Shown: piece after piece, positions 1 to 7,641 of the stretch | Position numbering within the stretch: the stretch's first letter is position 1 | How the letters are laid out: every line of letters begins with the position of its first letter | Assembly: GCA_023487765.1 (NCBI GenBank) | Contig: JAMDBW010000085.1 | Span: 1 to 41,060 of the forward strand | DNA length: 41,060 nt | Source: Thermoplasmatota archaeon | GTDB lineage: Archaea; Thermoplasmatota; Thermoplasmata; Thermoplasmatales; Thermoplasmataceae | Direction of reading: 5' to 3' | The notes under the pieces: model-generated | Database searches by the model: none | Told to the model about the DNA's origin: nothing | What the model saw: only the letters and a program-made list of their open reading frames with translations | Position numbers and translations under genes: made by a program

Positions 1-127
1 CACAGGGTCTGTTTAGACTTTCTCCGTCCAGGAAAGGTTCCCATCGGACACCCCTGAAACGTCATCCGGAAGAATCACACTTTACAGAGGACCGTTTATT
101 TCTTTTCCCTGAACCACCCTTTCCAGG
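1..127 (-). repeat. Truncated second copy of RNase P RNA core (direct repeat, left copy)
   Basis: These 127 bases are identical to positions 827-953, which lie inside the RNase P RNA gene, in the same orientation. The match stops sharply at 127/128. On the left it runs off the window edge, so this copy may continue toward the RNA 3' end. It carries neither the 5' region nor the promoter, so it is not a working gene as seen. It replaces the 3' end of the glycosyltransferase ORF. It could come from a tandem duplication, from integration, or from an assembly artefact at a contig end. Confidence 0.9.
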
Positions 128-466
128 TAATTCAATGCCACTTTCGAATTTCTTCCTGTAGTTGTGGATAAAACCTTCCGAGATCACCACGTCGCCATCA
201 ACAAACACAACATAGTCATACCTGCTTTTTTCAACGCCGATGTTCCTGCCCTCTCCTCTTGAGCATTTCTGAATTATGTGGTTGATGTCAAGCAAATTTC
301 TGAAGGACCTGACAATCTCGGCGGTATTGTCCGTGCTTTCTGTATCCACCAGAATTATCTCAAATGGCTGTTCCTGACCCTCGAAGCTCCTGAACAGGTC
401 AGTGAGATTGGATGCCTCATTCCTCACCGTAATGACAATGGAAATCCCGGCAGGTTCCTGAGACAT
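62..466 (-). pseudogene. Family 2 glycosyltransferase, 3'-truncated by rnpB repeat
   Basis: The ORF has 134 codons, but only about the first 113 (down to position 128) are native. The rest is read through the RNase P RNA copy and ends in a chance stop. The native part is the N-terminal half of a GT-A fold family 2 glycosyltransferase: SIVITVRNEASNL near the start, the IILVDTESTDNTAEI nucleotide-binding region, and VFVDGDVVISEG carrying the DxD-type metal/UDP-sugar motif. The acceptor-binding C-terminal half is missing, so it is very probably inactive. It starts 6 bp after the small zinc-finger gene stop and is likely co-transcribed with it. An intact copy may lie left of the window. Confidence 0.75.
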
Positions 467-472
467 ATCTGC

Positions 473-664
473 CTATACCCAGTCCATCCTCTTCAGTTCT
501 CTTTCCTGCTTCGTTTCCTTCTTGTATTCCTTGTAGTGCTCTTTGCAAAGGTGGACTTTCGTCTTCTTCTCGTCCAGGCTGAACACCTTCCTGGCCAGTT
601 CAGCCGGCACGGTTTTAAAGCTGTCGTTATTGCATTCTTTAACTTCACAAGTTTTATCTGACAT
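473..664 (-). CDS. Small zinc-finger-like protein, 63 aa, hypothetical
   Basis: I place the start at the ATG at 664 (MSDKTCEVKEC), because an upstream reading would run back toward the RNase P RNA gene. The protein has a C-x4-C pair near the N-terminus and a C-x2-H pair in HLCKEHYKEY, followed by a highly charged Lys/Glu tail. This suggests one small zinc-binding knuckle with a helix, possibly nucleic-acid binding. It lies between rnpB and the truncated glycosyltransferase with 6 bp to the next start, so the two probably share an mRNA. I do not recognise a named family. Confidence 0.6.
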   Translation of the reverse strand: MSDKTCEVKECNNDSFKTVPAELARKVFSLDEKKTKVHLCKEHYKEYKKETKQERELKRMDWV

Positions 665-730
665 AATCAAGCCTCTGAGAGCATCTTTAAAACGCATTGG
701 TCTATTTATTCTTTGGCAGTTTGAGAGGAA

Positions 731-1036
731 ATGCCCGGAGTAAGCCCCTTTCTGTTGGCCCTTTCGGGTTGGCAACATTCGACTTATGCCATAAGGCTGC
801 GTCTTACCCGACCCTCTCGGTAGCATCACAGGGTCTGTTTAGACTTTCTCCGTCCAGGAAAGGTTCCCATCGGACACCCCTGAAACGTCATCCGGAAGAA
901 TCACACTTTACAGAGGACCGTTTATTTCTTTTCCCTGAACCACCCTTTCCAGGGTACCTGCTTGCACAGGTTGGACTCTACCGCGGAGAGGGGACTTTCC
1001 TCACTCTTGCGAGCGTAAGTTGCCCTCGGGCTTTTC
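731..1036 (-). ncRNA. rnpB: RNase P RNA
   Basis: Reading the minus strand, the conserved 5' element GAGGAAAGUCCCC lies at about 990-1003. The conserved 3' element ACAGAAAGGGGCUUAC lies at about 739-754. The ends can pair as P1 (GCCCGAG near 1025-1031 with CUCCGGGC near 733-740). The length of about 305 nt suits a Thermoplasma-type RNase P RNA. It is the catalytic RNA that matures tRNA 5' ends. A TATA box at 1058-1067 fits initiation near 1031-1036. The exact ends are estimates. Positions 827-953 are duplicated at the left edge of the window. Confidence 0.9.
827..953 (-). repeat. Direct repeat, right copy (inside rnpB)
   Basis: This segment is identical over 127 bp to positions 1-127, in the same orientation at an offset of 826 bp. 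It lies wholly inside the RNase P RNA gene. The homology ends between 953 and 954. Confidence 0.9.
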
Positions 1037-1057
1037 CCGCTCAGTGTATGTGTTACT

Positions 1058-1067
1058 GTATATAATA
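1058..1067 (-). promoter_or_regulatory. TATA box of rnpB
   Basis: The minus strand reads TATTATATAC here. It is about 26 nt upstream of the inferred RNase P RNA 5' end near 1031-1036, the normal archaeal TATA-to-start spacing. Confidence 0.6.
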
Positions 1068-1186
1068 GTTTTTATTTTGGCGAAGACGCGATTATACAAA
1101 AAATGCCTTTTTTAGCGGTTTCACGACGTAATTTCGTGCAAGTTTGTACCGATAATCTTAAGAACTGACGCTGCCATCCTTAGAAA

Positions 1187-3028
1187 ATGAATAGCAAAAT
1201 ATTGCTAGCCATTACACTCTCTGTATTGATGATGGGTAGTGCCGCAGCTATGGCCGCCGACTCACAAAGTCCCAGTGTCGGTCAGCCACAGTACCAGCTT
1301 GGCCACTACTCCTTCAATACTACGGGTAGCGTGGTTAACAACCTGAGCGTAAATTTCGAGGATCAGTCTTCGAAAATAGTGAATAGCATGCAAATAAGCG
1401 GAGCCAACAAATCGGCTCTCAATACTAACTTAAACCCAAAGATGGGTGAGGATATGAATCTAGAATACATGTCCAATGCAACAATTTTCTCACAGGAAAA
1501 GATGAACACACTGGTATTCATGTCTTTTGGTAAAGGGACGGTACCTCCAAATATGACTCTGAATTTTACTGAGCCTGTTAAAAATGTCACCGCAAAGGTA
1601 TCATCCGGCATGACTTTCTCCGGCTCTTTCGGATCATACGTGCAGTCTAACCTGTCAACTGGCGTCTCGTGGTCACTGTTCAAGATAGAGAACTCCAGGT
1701 ACAATGGATTCTTCTTCACTAACGGAAAAGTGAAAGTGAACACAACCACGAACGAAAGCCTCACAACAACGGGATCTGGCGGCACCTCAATGCTTATTTC
1801 CGGGTTCATCAGCAGCGGCAGCCTGAACAACGTTATGGAGAAATACGCAATGGAACACGAGCATGAAGGAAACTTGTTCAATTACAACAATACAACCGGG
1901 ATGGTGACCGGGAAATTCGTCAATTTTAACTTCAACAGTTCCAGCGGAAACATAACTAACTACGAAATCAACAGTTCAAAACCCATGACGGTATTCACGG
2001 AGATAAATGCATCAGGAAACGGAACAATAGGCAGTTATCGCAACTTCCCGGCATTCAGCCTCAATCAGCCGGTAGTGTATGGAAGCGTATTTTTCTACGC
2101 CAACAGCAGCTACATCTATGCAATACATAACAACCCGGCTCTTCAGATGGGACTGACGCTTGACAATGGAACCATGACGTTCAAAGTGCCAACCGGATTG
2201 AATGTGACGAGTTTTGTCCGTCTTTCAGGATCGGAATCGGAAAAGATGAACTCCTCGACAGTTTCATCCAATGTCAGCGCGGATCAGAACCAGACTCTCG
2301 GGCTGAACCACGAGGTTGAAGTCGGAACGACAACATTCTTCATACACAACGCAAGCATCAGGAGCTTCCTCACGGTTTCAGGAGTCGGAGCATCTGCCAG
2401 GTTCAACAGCACGACAAACGAAATTGTCGTTAACACAACAAAATCTGCACAGATAAACTTCGTCTCTCCTCCGGGCCTCAGAAGCATTAACGAAACGGAT
2501 TTCAGGGACATTAAATATGCTCTTGACCACGGAAACCTTGGAGCACAACTATCTATAGAATCCCTGAACGGCATTGCAGCTAACTACACGACCTACTATA
2601 ACGGATCACTCAAGATGCAGCTCCTGTCGGTCTCAAACGGACAGGTAAAAATAGCGGTCTCTTCAACGAGCCATCATGGAACAAACGTTGCTTTCTTCGT
2701 GAATAAGACGTTCTTGAATGCAAGCAGTGGCAAAATATACGTATCCTTCGACGGGAATTCGATAACCCTGACCAGCACCCTTAACGGAACACTCACGGTG
2801 AACAGTTCCACGAACGCATACTATGCTGTAGTTCCGGAACAGGGCGGTTATCTTGTTGTGGTGCACGTACCACATTTCTCTAACCACACCATTGTAATAT
2901 CGGATACTTCTCTGAGCACAAGTCCGTTGAACCTGCCAGTTACGCTGTCTCCGCTTGAACTCGGAATCGTTGGAGTCGCTGTTGTGGCGGTCATGGCAGG
3001 AATAGTTGTGGTGATTAGAAGAAGATAA
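1187..3028 (+). CDS. Secreted, membrane-anchored N-glycosylated surface protein
   Basis: This is a 613-residue protein. It has a signal peptide (roughly residues 1-24, hydrophobic core LLAITLSVLMMG then AAAMAA). The extracellular part is rich in Asn, Ser and Thr and very poor in Cys. A single C-terminal membrane helix at about 588-610 is followed by RRR, giving an outside-facing, C-anchored topology. I count about 34 N-x-S/T sequons. This fits a cell-surface glycoprotein of a wall-less Thermoplasmatales cell. No catalytic domain is recognised. It stands alone between the divergent rnpB and the downstream patch. A T-rich run after the stop probably terminates its mRNA. Confidence 0.85.
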   Translation: MNSKILLAITLSVLMMGSAAAMAADSQSPSVGQPQYQLGHYSFNTTGSVVNNLSVNFEDQSSKIVNSMQISGANKSALNTNLNPKMGEDMNLEYMSNATIFSQEKMNTLVFMSFGKGTVPPNMTLNFTEPVKNVTAKVSSGMTFSGSFGSYVQSNLSTGVSWSLFKIENSRYNGFFFTNGKVKVNTTTNESLTTTGSGGTSMLISGFISSGSLNNVMEKYAMEHEHEGNLFNYNNTTGMVTGKFVNFNFNSSSGNITNYEINSSKPMTVFTEINASGNGTIGSYRNFPAFSLNQPVVYGSVFFYANSSYIYAIHNNPALQMGLTLDNGTMTFKVPTGLNVTSFVRLSGSESEKMNSSTVSSNVSADQNQTLGLNHEVEVGTTTFFIHNASIRSFLTVSGVGASARFNSTTNEIVVNTTKSAQINFVSPPGLRSINETDFRDIKYALDHGNLGAQLSIESLNGIAANYTTYYNGSLKMQLLSVSNGQVKIAVSSTSHHGTNVAFFVNKTFLNASSGKIYVSFDGNSITLTSTLNGTLTVNSSTNAYYAVVPEQGGYLVVVHVPHFSNHTIVISDTSLSTSPLNLPVTLSPLELGIVGVAVVAVMAGIVVVIRRR

Positions 3029-3030
3029 TC

Positions 3031-3050
3031 CCTTCTTCTTTATTTTTTTT
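3031..3050 (+). terminator. T-rich terminator after surface-protein gene
   Basis: A pyrimidine-rich stretch ending in a run of eight T lies immediately after the stop codon at 3026-3028. Oligo-T tracts are the usual archaeal termination signal. Confidence 0.5.
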
Positions 3051-3176
3051 GATTCCAAATCAGTAATTTCTTAATCAATAATTCTTGTTTCCCGCAATAC
3101 CCAGAGATAACATCAATAGTGTTTGTGCAAAGTTAAGGCCATGTCGCTTATATGCTGTGCACGCCGAGGAGAATAA

Positions 3177-3410
3177 ATGACTGGCCAATGTAAGTTTGGT
3201 ACGGGAAATTACCTGTTTATCCAGTTAGCAGGGGATACATGCGTCTCAGTGATGAGAGGTATGAAGTTATCCATTCTGCAAATTCACAGGCTGCAGCGAG
3301 AGCAAGCGAAATACAGCACCGTTAGAGCGAATCTGGAAGGCCGAATCCGTGCCGCATGGATGAAGGCTGATACAGAGGCAATAGAAGGCAGACGGCGTCA
3401 GAAAGTTTAA
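3177..3410 (+). CDS. Hypothetical protein, 77 aa, doubtful
   Basis: The ORF starts with ATG, with a GAGGAGA Shine-Dalgarno-like sequence just before it and a TATA-like TCGCTTATATG about 26-30 nt upstream. The C-terminal half is basic and probably helical. No motif or family is recognised. It precedes the dprA-like gene by 77 bp. It may be a genuine small member of the accessory patch or a chance ORF; the translation signals are the only support. Confidence 0.3.
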   Translation: MTGQCKFGTGNYLFIQLAGDTCVSVMRGMKLSILQIHRLQREQAKYSTVRANLEGRIRAAWMKADTEAIEGRRRQKV

Positions 3411-3487
3411 GTCTGAATTGTATGTTAATCATACTATGATGGATATAAGCAATCCAAAAGATCGTTGGAAAGGAGGAAGATCTAAAA

Positions 3488-4171
3488 ATGGGAATAAGAT
3501 CAGTGTCTACTGAGTTACTTTTGGGCCGCGCATTGAACGATATAGAAATAAAACATTCACCAAGAGTGCTCTATATTTCAGGATCAATGAGTGTTCCCGT
3601 GCCAAGTCCACGGGTAGCAATCGTCGGAACCAGAGAACCGTCAGACGAAGGGCGCAAGACGGCCTTCAGCCTCGCATCAGAGCTAGCTAAGAGGGGAGTG
3701 GTAGTGATTAGCGGTTTAGCGAAGGGAATAGATTCTGAGGCTCACAAAGGAGCGATAGATGCGAAAGGTGAGACGATAGCCGTGCTGGGTACTCCACTTA
3801 ATATATTCTACCCTAAAGAAAACCGACAACTTCAGACAGAGATCATGACTAACCATCTTGCAGTGAGCCAATTCCCGTCGAATAAACCAGTTTATAAGAG
3901 CAATTTCGTAATCAGGAATAGGACTATGGCTCTTTTGTGCGATGCTTCAATTATAGTGGAAGCTGGAGACTCAAGCGGCACCCTTAGTCAAGATTGGGAA
4001 GCGTTGAGGTTGGGCAGACCACTTTTCATATGGAAATCTGTGTTTAATGTTCCCGACCTCAAGTGGCCTGAGCAGATGATCAGTTATGGCGCGAGAGTAC
4101 TCGACGACTTATCAACAGTGTTTGAAGAGTTGCCTGCGGAAAATACTCCTCTAGGATTCCCACAATGGTAG
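3488..4171 (+). CDS. DprA/Smf-like DNA-processing family protein
   Basis: The 227-residue protein has the Rossmann-type SMF/LOG core. It shows VAIVGTREPSDEG (43-55), SGLAKGIDSEAHKGA (75-89), a LGTPLNIFYPKEN loop (100-112), RNR followed by the core strand CDASIIVEAGDSSGT (143-165) and a final WEALRLGRPLF strand. Bacterial DprA binds incoming ssDNA and loads RecA. The protein is shorter than bacterial DprA and lacks the N-terminal SAM-like and C-terminal winged-helix domains, so it is essentially the bare core. A strong AAAGGAGG motif sits 9-10 nt before the ATG. A ComF-like phosphoribosyltransferase follows on the same strand 169 bp downstream. The role in this organism is inferred: handling foreign DNA, or nucleotide signalling. 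Confidence 0.8.
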   Translation: MGIRSVSTELLLGRALNDIEIKHSPRVLYISGSMSVPVPSPRVAIVGTREPSDEGRKTAFSLASELAKRGVVVISGLAKGIDSEAHKGAIDAKGETIAVLGTPLNIFYPKENRQLQTEIMTNHLAVSQFPSNKPVYKSNFVIRNRTMALLCDASIIVEAGDSSGTLSQDWEALRLGRPLFIWKSVFNVPDLKWPEQMISYGARVLDDLSTVFEELPAENTPLGFPQW

Positions 4172-4174
4172 CTG

Positions 4175-4190
4175 CTTTTGGAATCAAAAG
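4175..4190 (+). terminator. Small hairpin after dprA-like gene
   Basis: A perfect 6-bp inverted repeat (CTTTTG, loop GAAT, CAAAAG) begins 4 bp after the dprA stop. It may be a transcript-end or processing hairpin. No long T run follows directly. Confidence 0.35.
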
Positions 4191-4340
4191 TCTTCAGTAT
4201 ATATCTCTATTTTCTTACACTCCTCGACCGTCCTCACCAGATACAAATATTCTTCAGTCAATGAAAAATACAAAGACTTGGACCATCTGGCTTAAACAAG
4301 ACAGAATGGTGACTCGAAATGGCGATGGGTAAGTTTACCT

Positions 4341-4859
4341 ATGTCACGTTTTATTGCGGAATCTTTATACAATTATCTTTCCGATTCGCCGTTCCTGAAG
4401 ACCTTTGACAGATATAAAGTACTAATTCCAATACCAAGAAGTAATCCAGTGCCTGAAGACGGGCTGTGGGTTCCTAAGAGAATCGCAGATGAGATGGTCC
4501 GTAAAGGGTTAGGAAACGATGTGGTTCCCTGTTTAATTCGCGCGAAGCCTGTAAACAAGTCTAGTCAGAGTGTTTCTTCGCAAAGACCTCTCCCGAGTGT
4601 GCACTACGACTCCTTATCTGTGGAACAAACTGTCACAGAACTCAACGAAGTAATTCTCATAGACGGTGTTATAACACGTGGATCAACACTAATCGCCGCC
4701 GCAAACAAGTTAATTGACAGCTTTCCAAAAATTAAAATTGAATCATTTGCAGCAATTAGAACTATAAGCAATCCCTTAGAGTTTCGCAACTGGTTCAATC
4801 CGGTGGAAGGAACTATAACGTTTCGTAACGGGCCTGGAGACACCATTAGAACCCCCTGA
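4341..4859 (+). CDS. ComF-like phosphoribosyltransferase
   Basis: The 172-residue type I phosphoribosyltransferase fold shows YKVLIPIPRSN (25-35) as the early strand and EVILIDGVITRGSTL (103-117) as the PRPP-binding loop, the equivalent of VLLVDDVxTTG. The second acidic residue of the usual DD pair is Gly here. No N-terminal zinc ribbon typical of bacterial ComF is present. The frame stays open upstream to 4296 without a start codon, so the N-terminus may have eroded or begin at a non-canonical codon. It follows the DprA-like gene, a pairing also known from bacterial competence genes. The substrate is not predictable. Confidence 0.7.
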   Translation: MSRFIAESLYNYLSDSPFLKTFDRYKVLIPIPRSNPVPEDGLWVPKRIADEMVRKGLGNDVVPCLIRAKPVNKSSQSVSSQRPLPSVHYDSLSVEQTVTELNEVILIDGVITRGSTLIAAANKLIDSFPKIKIESFAAIRTISNPLEFRNWFNPVEGTITFRNGPGDTIRTP

Positions 4860-4860
4860 A

Positions 4861-5103
4861 TCATGTTTGAAGAAATTGCCTGACATGTGTCTCTTCCACC
4901 CTCTCCAGGTCAGATGATCTGATGATTATGACACTCTTTGCGATCTTCCTGTGCGTTATGTCGTCCAGTAAGCCGTGCCTGTGATACCTGTACCTCCCCT
5001 TCCATGTGGCCGTATCGTCACCATAGAAGCTCTGGCAAAACCCTGTCTTTTCGCTGCTGCTCAAGTCCTTTCGCAGGCTGAAGACGATGATTGAACCATC
5101 CAT
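4861..5103 (-). CDS. Small conserved-looking archaeal protein, 80 aa
   Basis: The protein has a basic, aromatic middle segment (WKGRYRYHRHGLLDDI) and a C-terminal strand SVIIIRSSDLERV. This resembles small archaeal hypothetical proteins I have seen near replication genes, but I cannot name a family. It lies 63 bp downstream of GINS51 on the same strand and may be in its operon. It converges with the phosphoribosyltransferase gene, with only about 1 bp between the stops. Function unknown. Confidence 0.55.
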   Translation of the reverse strand: MDGSIIVFSLRKDLSSSEKTGFCQSFYGDDTATWKGRYRYHRHGLLDDITHRKIAKSVIIIRSSDLERVEETHVRQFLQT

Positions 5104-5166
5104 TGTGCTAATGCATTAACATAGGGCGGCACATGTATTAGATTAACTGGGGGGAATCCAAGGTCT

Positions 5167-5820
5167 TCAATTCAGATTAATTTTAATTGCGGACTTTCTC
5201 TTGATTAGCAGTTCAGCGAATTTTTCAGGTAAGTATACCAGGTCATTGTCATACAGGTAGTAGTCCCTTTCCGGTTGCGCAATTGGCGGCTGATCAGCCA
5301 GTATTCTGACAAAAATAAAATTCTGTTTCTCATCCTCTTTGGGAACAGCTTCCTGCCGGGCTTCTTCGTGCCGCTGTACCGGGGCAGGGGGCTCCATTAC
5401 TTTCGAAGGTTCCGGGACTTCCTCAGGCGTATTGTTCTTGTTAAGGAGCAAGTTATACTGATCGCGCATCAAGTTGTGCAGGTTAACTATGAACTCCTTT
5501 TCCTCGGGTGTAAGGGCATTCATGACTTCTGAGTCGAGATCATATATGGAAAGGGTTGCAATTTTATCAAATCTTCTCTGGAACAGGGACTTGAAATCTC
5601 TTTCAATGTCATCCATCCTGTCTTTGATCTTTATATAATTCCCTATGTCTGTCTTTCCGAGATATCCATCTGCCTCCTCTTTCAGGGTTTCAAGGGCTGC
5701 AGTAACGTTCTTGTAAAAGCTTGGCTCAAGTTTCTTCAGCTTTTTTGATCTAATCTCAACCCTGAGAAATGACCTAAGTTCCTCGGAAACTTTGTCAATC
5801 TGGGCTGGGTTAAGACTCAT
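5167..5820 (-). CDS. gins51: GINS complex subunit Gins51 (Sld5-like)
   Basis: The protein has 217 residues in the archaeal Gins51 order: a helical A domain (about 1-130), a Pro/Glu-rich flexible linker (about 130-165, PEEVPEPSKVMEPPAP) and a small C-terminal B domain ending in RDYYLYDNDLVYLPEKFAELLIKR. GINS joins MCM helicase and the Cdc45/RecJ homologue in the replicative CMG helicase. In Thermoplasma a single Gins51 forms a homotetramer, and no Gins23 is seen here. The tatD-like gene lies 34 bp upstream on the same strand, so the two are probably co-transcribed. Confidence 0.85.
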   Translation of the reverse strand: MSLNPAQIDKVSEELRSFLRVEIRSKKLKKLEPSFYKNVTAALETLKEEADGYLGKTDIGNYIKIKDRMDDIERDFKSLFQRRFDKIATLSIYDLDSEVMNALTPEEKEFIVNLHNLMRDQYNLLLNKNNTPEEVPEPSKVMEPPAPVQRHEEARQEAVPKEDEKQNFIFVRILADQPPIAQPERDYYLYDNDLVYLPEKFAELLIKRKSAIKINLN

Positions 5821-5854
5821 TATTTTTAATGTCTAATATGTATATTTAATCATG

Positions 5855-6697
5855 CTATGGCTTCGCAGTTCTCTTAAAGATATCCTCCCCGAACAGCCTT
5901 ACCGGTTCTTTCAAAAAAATATTCTCCAGAAGCTTCTCCCACTCCGTAACCTCGGTGATAATCAATTCCACTCTTTTCGGCACTGAATCAGGGGGGATAA
6001 CTTTCCATCCGAGGGACGGATCGTCCACATAATCTGTCTCAAGAAGGAATCTGAGGCCGGAATTCATTATTTTCCGGACATTTGATCGAGAAGCCAGAAC
6101 AGACCTGACCAAACCTGTTTTGGTTTCAAAATCGTCCGGAAATTGAGGATAAAATATCTTGATCGATTGCTGCAAAGATGTACGATCTGCCATTTTTTCC
6201 AGAAATCGGTATCCATCCGGGTCAAGGTCTTCAGTGTGCAAGATCAGTGGTGATCCTGTATCGCTTGCCGTGGACATAGCATATTCCGTTATTTCATTGC
6301 TATGTTCCACTATCTCCGGTTCCACCGGAAAGTGCGGCCTGCCTATCTCTCCAAGGGCGCTGGCCTTGCCCTGCATAATCAGTTTTGCGGCAAGGTCAAT
6401 GCCCTTCTTCATTTCAGCAACGGGATCATACCCACTCTCTCTGAACCTGAAATAATCAAGAGGGTACGGGCCGAGTGTAACAGGAACAGAAATACCGCGT
6501 TCCTCTCTTATTATTTCTGACATCCTGATAGTTGAACTGTACAGCGTGGCATAGTAGTCATCCACAGGCAAACGGGCGTCAGGAAGATTCACCAGGTTGA
6601 AGGAATTGCCACCGGCTTTCAGAAACATATCCACGGCATTCAGGAATCTTCCATCGGTTCTCAGGTGCATGTGGTTATCAAATATTATATAACCCAT
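5855..6697 (-). CDS. TatD-like metal-dependent hydrolase (TIM barrel)
   Basis: With the start at the ATG at 6697 the protein has 280 residues and opens with YIIFDNHMHLR, the HxH metal-binding strand of the amidohydrolase/TatD superfamily. Other marks are ALGEIGRPHFP (Glu ligand), LILHTEDLD (His ligand) and LLETDYVDDP near the end (Asp ligand). This fits the archaeal TatD-related group of predicted metal hydrolases; nuclease or deacylase activity is possible. The frame remains open upstream to 6856, but that stretch carries a copied piece of this gene's own coding sequence and a TATA-like motif, so I reject the longer form. It is divergent from the proteasome gene. Confidence 0.75.
   Translation of the reverse strand: MGYIIFDNHMHLRTDGRFLNAVDMFLKAGGNSFNLVNLPDARLPVDDYYATLYSSTIRMSEIIREERGISVPVTLGPYPLDYFRFRESGYDPVAEMKKGIDLAAKLIMQGKASALGEIGRPHFPVEPEIVEHSNEITEYAMSTASDTGSPLILHTEDLDPDGYRFLEKMADRTSLQQSIKIFYPQFPDDFETKTGLVRSVLASRSNVRKIMNSGLRFLLETDYVDDPSLGWKVIPPDSVPKRVELIITEVTEWEKLLENIFLKEPVRLFGEDIFKRTAKP
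6136..6161 (-). repeat. 26-bp direct repeat, copy inside tatD-like gene
   Basis: This copy is identical to positions 6769-6794 in the same orientation. On the minus strand it encodes KIFYPQFP within the hydrolase. The spacing of 633 bp is a multiple of three, so both copies lie in one frame. Confidence 0.85.
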
Positions 6698-6768
6698 ACC
6701 GGAAATCTTCTTTAAGTCCGTCAGAGGCTCACTCCCTGCCATTGACTTTAACATATTTAAGCTGTACG

Positions 6769-6794
6769 CCGGAAATTGAGGATAAAATATCTTG
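6769..6794 (-). repeat. 26-bp direct repeat, copy in tatD/psmA intergenic region
   Basis: This is a perfect copy of 6136-6161. It lies upstream of the chosen tatD start and about 75 bp upstream of the psmA TATA box. Confidence 0.85.
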
Positions 6795-6865
6795 GAAAAG
6801 TTTAATACACGATGCTCAAAACACGGCTTTATAGGGAAGGGTACTGCAAGCGGCAACTAAGAAAA

Positions 6866-6878
6866 CCTTTATAATTGG
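6866..6878 (+). promoter_or_regulatory. TATA box of psmA
   Basis: The sequence CCTTTATAATTGG with an A-rich element in front (GAAAA) forms a good TATA/BRE pair. Transcription should start near 6897, giving a short leader that contains GGTGA before the ATG at 6910. Confidence 0.65.
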
Positions 6879-6909
6879 TGAGGACTATGGAACCAGAAGG
6901 TGACTTAGA

Positions 6910-7620
6910 ATGCAGCAGGGCCAAATGGCTTATGATAGAGCTATCACAGTTTTTTCGCCTGATGGAAGGCTCTTTCAGGTTGAATACGCAAGGGAGGCAG
7001 TTAAGAAGGGTTCAACGGCTCTCGGTATCAGATTCAAGAAGGGTGTTGCCCTTATTTCTGACAAGAAGATAAGAAGCAGACTCGTGGAACAAAACTCAAT
7101 GGAAAAAATCCAGCTTATTGATGATTATGTCGCCACGGTTACTTCAGGTCTGGTAGCTGATGCCAGAGTTCTTGTAGATTTCTCCAGAATCGCCGCTCAA
7201 CAGGAAAAGATTACTTACGGGTCTCTTGTTAACATTGAGAATCTCGTGAAGAAGGCTGCCGATCAGATGCAGCAGTACACTCAGTATGGCGGAGTGAGGC
7301 CATATGGTGTTTCAATGATTTTCGCTGGAGTGGACAGCATCGGTCCAAGACTCTTCGATTGCGATCCTGCCGGCACAATTAACGAGTACAAGGCAGTCGT
7401 GATAGGGGCATTGAAGGATCAGGTTGTCACATTTCTGGAAAAAGAATACAAGGAAGATACTTCAGAGAAGGAAGCGGTACTCCTGGGAATAAAAGCTCTC
7501 AAGGGTGCCAACGAAGACAGCTCTGAATTCAGAAGCCCGGAAATCGCAGTCGTTGTCGAAGGCGGCAAATTCCGCCTGTATTCCAGGGAAGAAGTAGACA
7601 AGTTAATGCAGCAAGCCTGA
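6910..7620 (+). CDS. psmA: 20S proteasome alpha subunit
   Basis: The 236-residue protein begins [19 protein letters not shown], almost the same as the Thermoplasma alpha subunit. It shows the alpha signature [20 protein letters not shown], the [19 protein letters not shown] core and [11 protein letters not shown]. Alpha subunits form the outer rings of the 20S particle, gate substrate entry with their N-termini and are not catalytic. A GGTGA motif 6 nt before the ATG supports this start. SBDS follows 55 bp downstream on the same strand. The catalytic beta subunit is not in the window. Confidence 0.97.
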   Translation: MQQGQMAYDRAITVFSPDGRLFQVEYAREAVKKGSTALGIRFKKGVALISDKKIRSRLVEQNSMEKIQLIDDYVATVTSGLVADARVLVDFSRIAAQQEKITYGSLVNIENLVKKAADQMQQYTQYGGVRPYGVSMIFAGVDSIGPRLFDCDPAGTINEYKAVVIGALKDQVVTFLEKEYKEDTSEKEAVLLGIKALKGANEDSSEFRSPEIAVVVEGGKFRLYSREEVDKLMQQA

Positions 7621-7641
7621 ATTTTTTCTATTCCGGCAATC

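Noticed and set aside
1363-1881. Long minus-strand ORF of 172 codons inside the surface-protein gene
   Set aside because: It is a shadow of the plus-strand gene, which has a signal peptide, sequons and an anchor; the minus frame has no family features.
5855-6856. Longer 333-residue form of the TatD-like hydrolase
   Set aside because: The metal motif NHMHL normally lies within the first 15 residues; the extra 53 residues include a copied 26-bp piece of the gene and promoter-like sequence.
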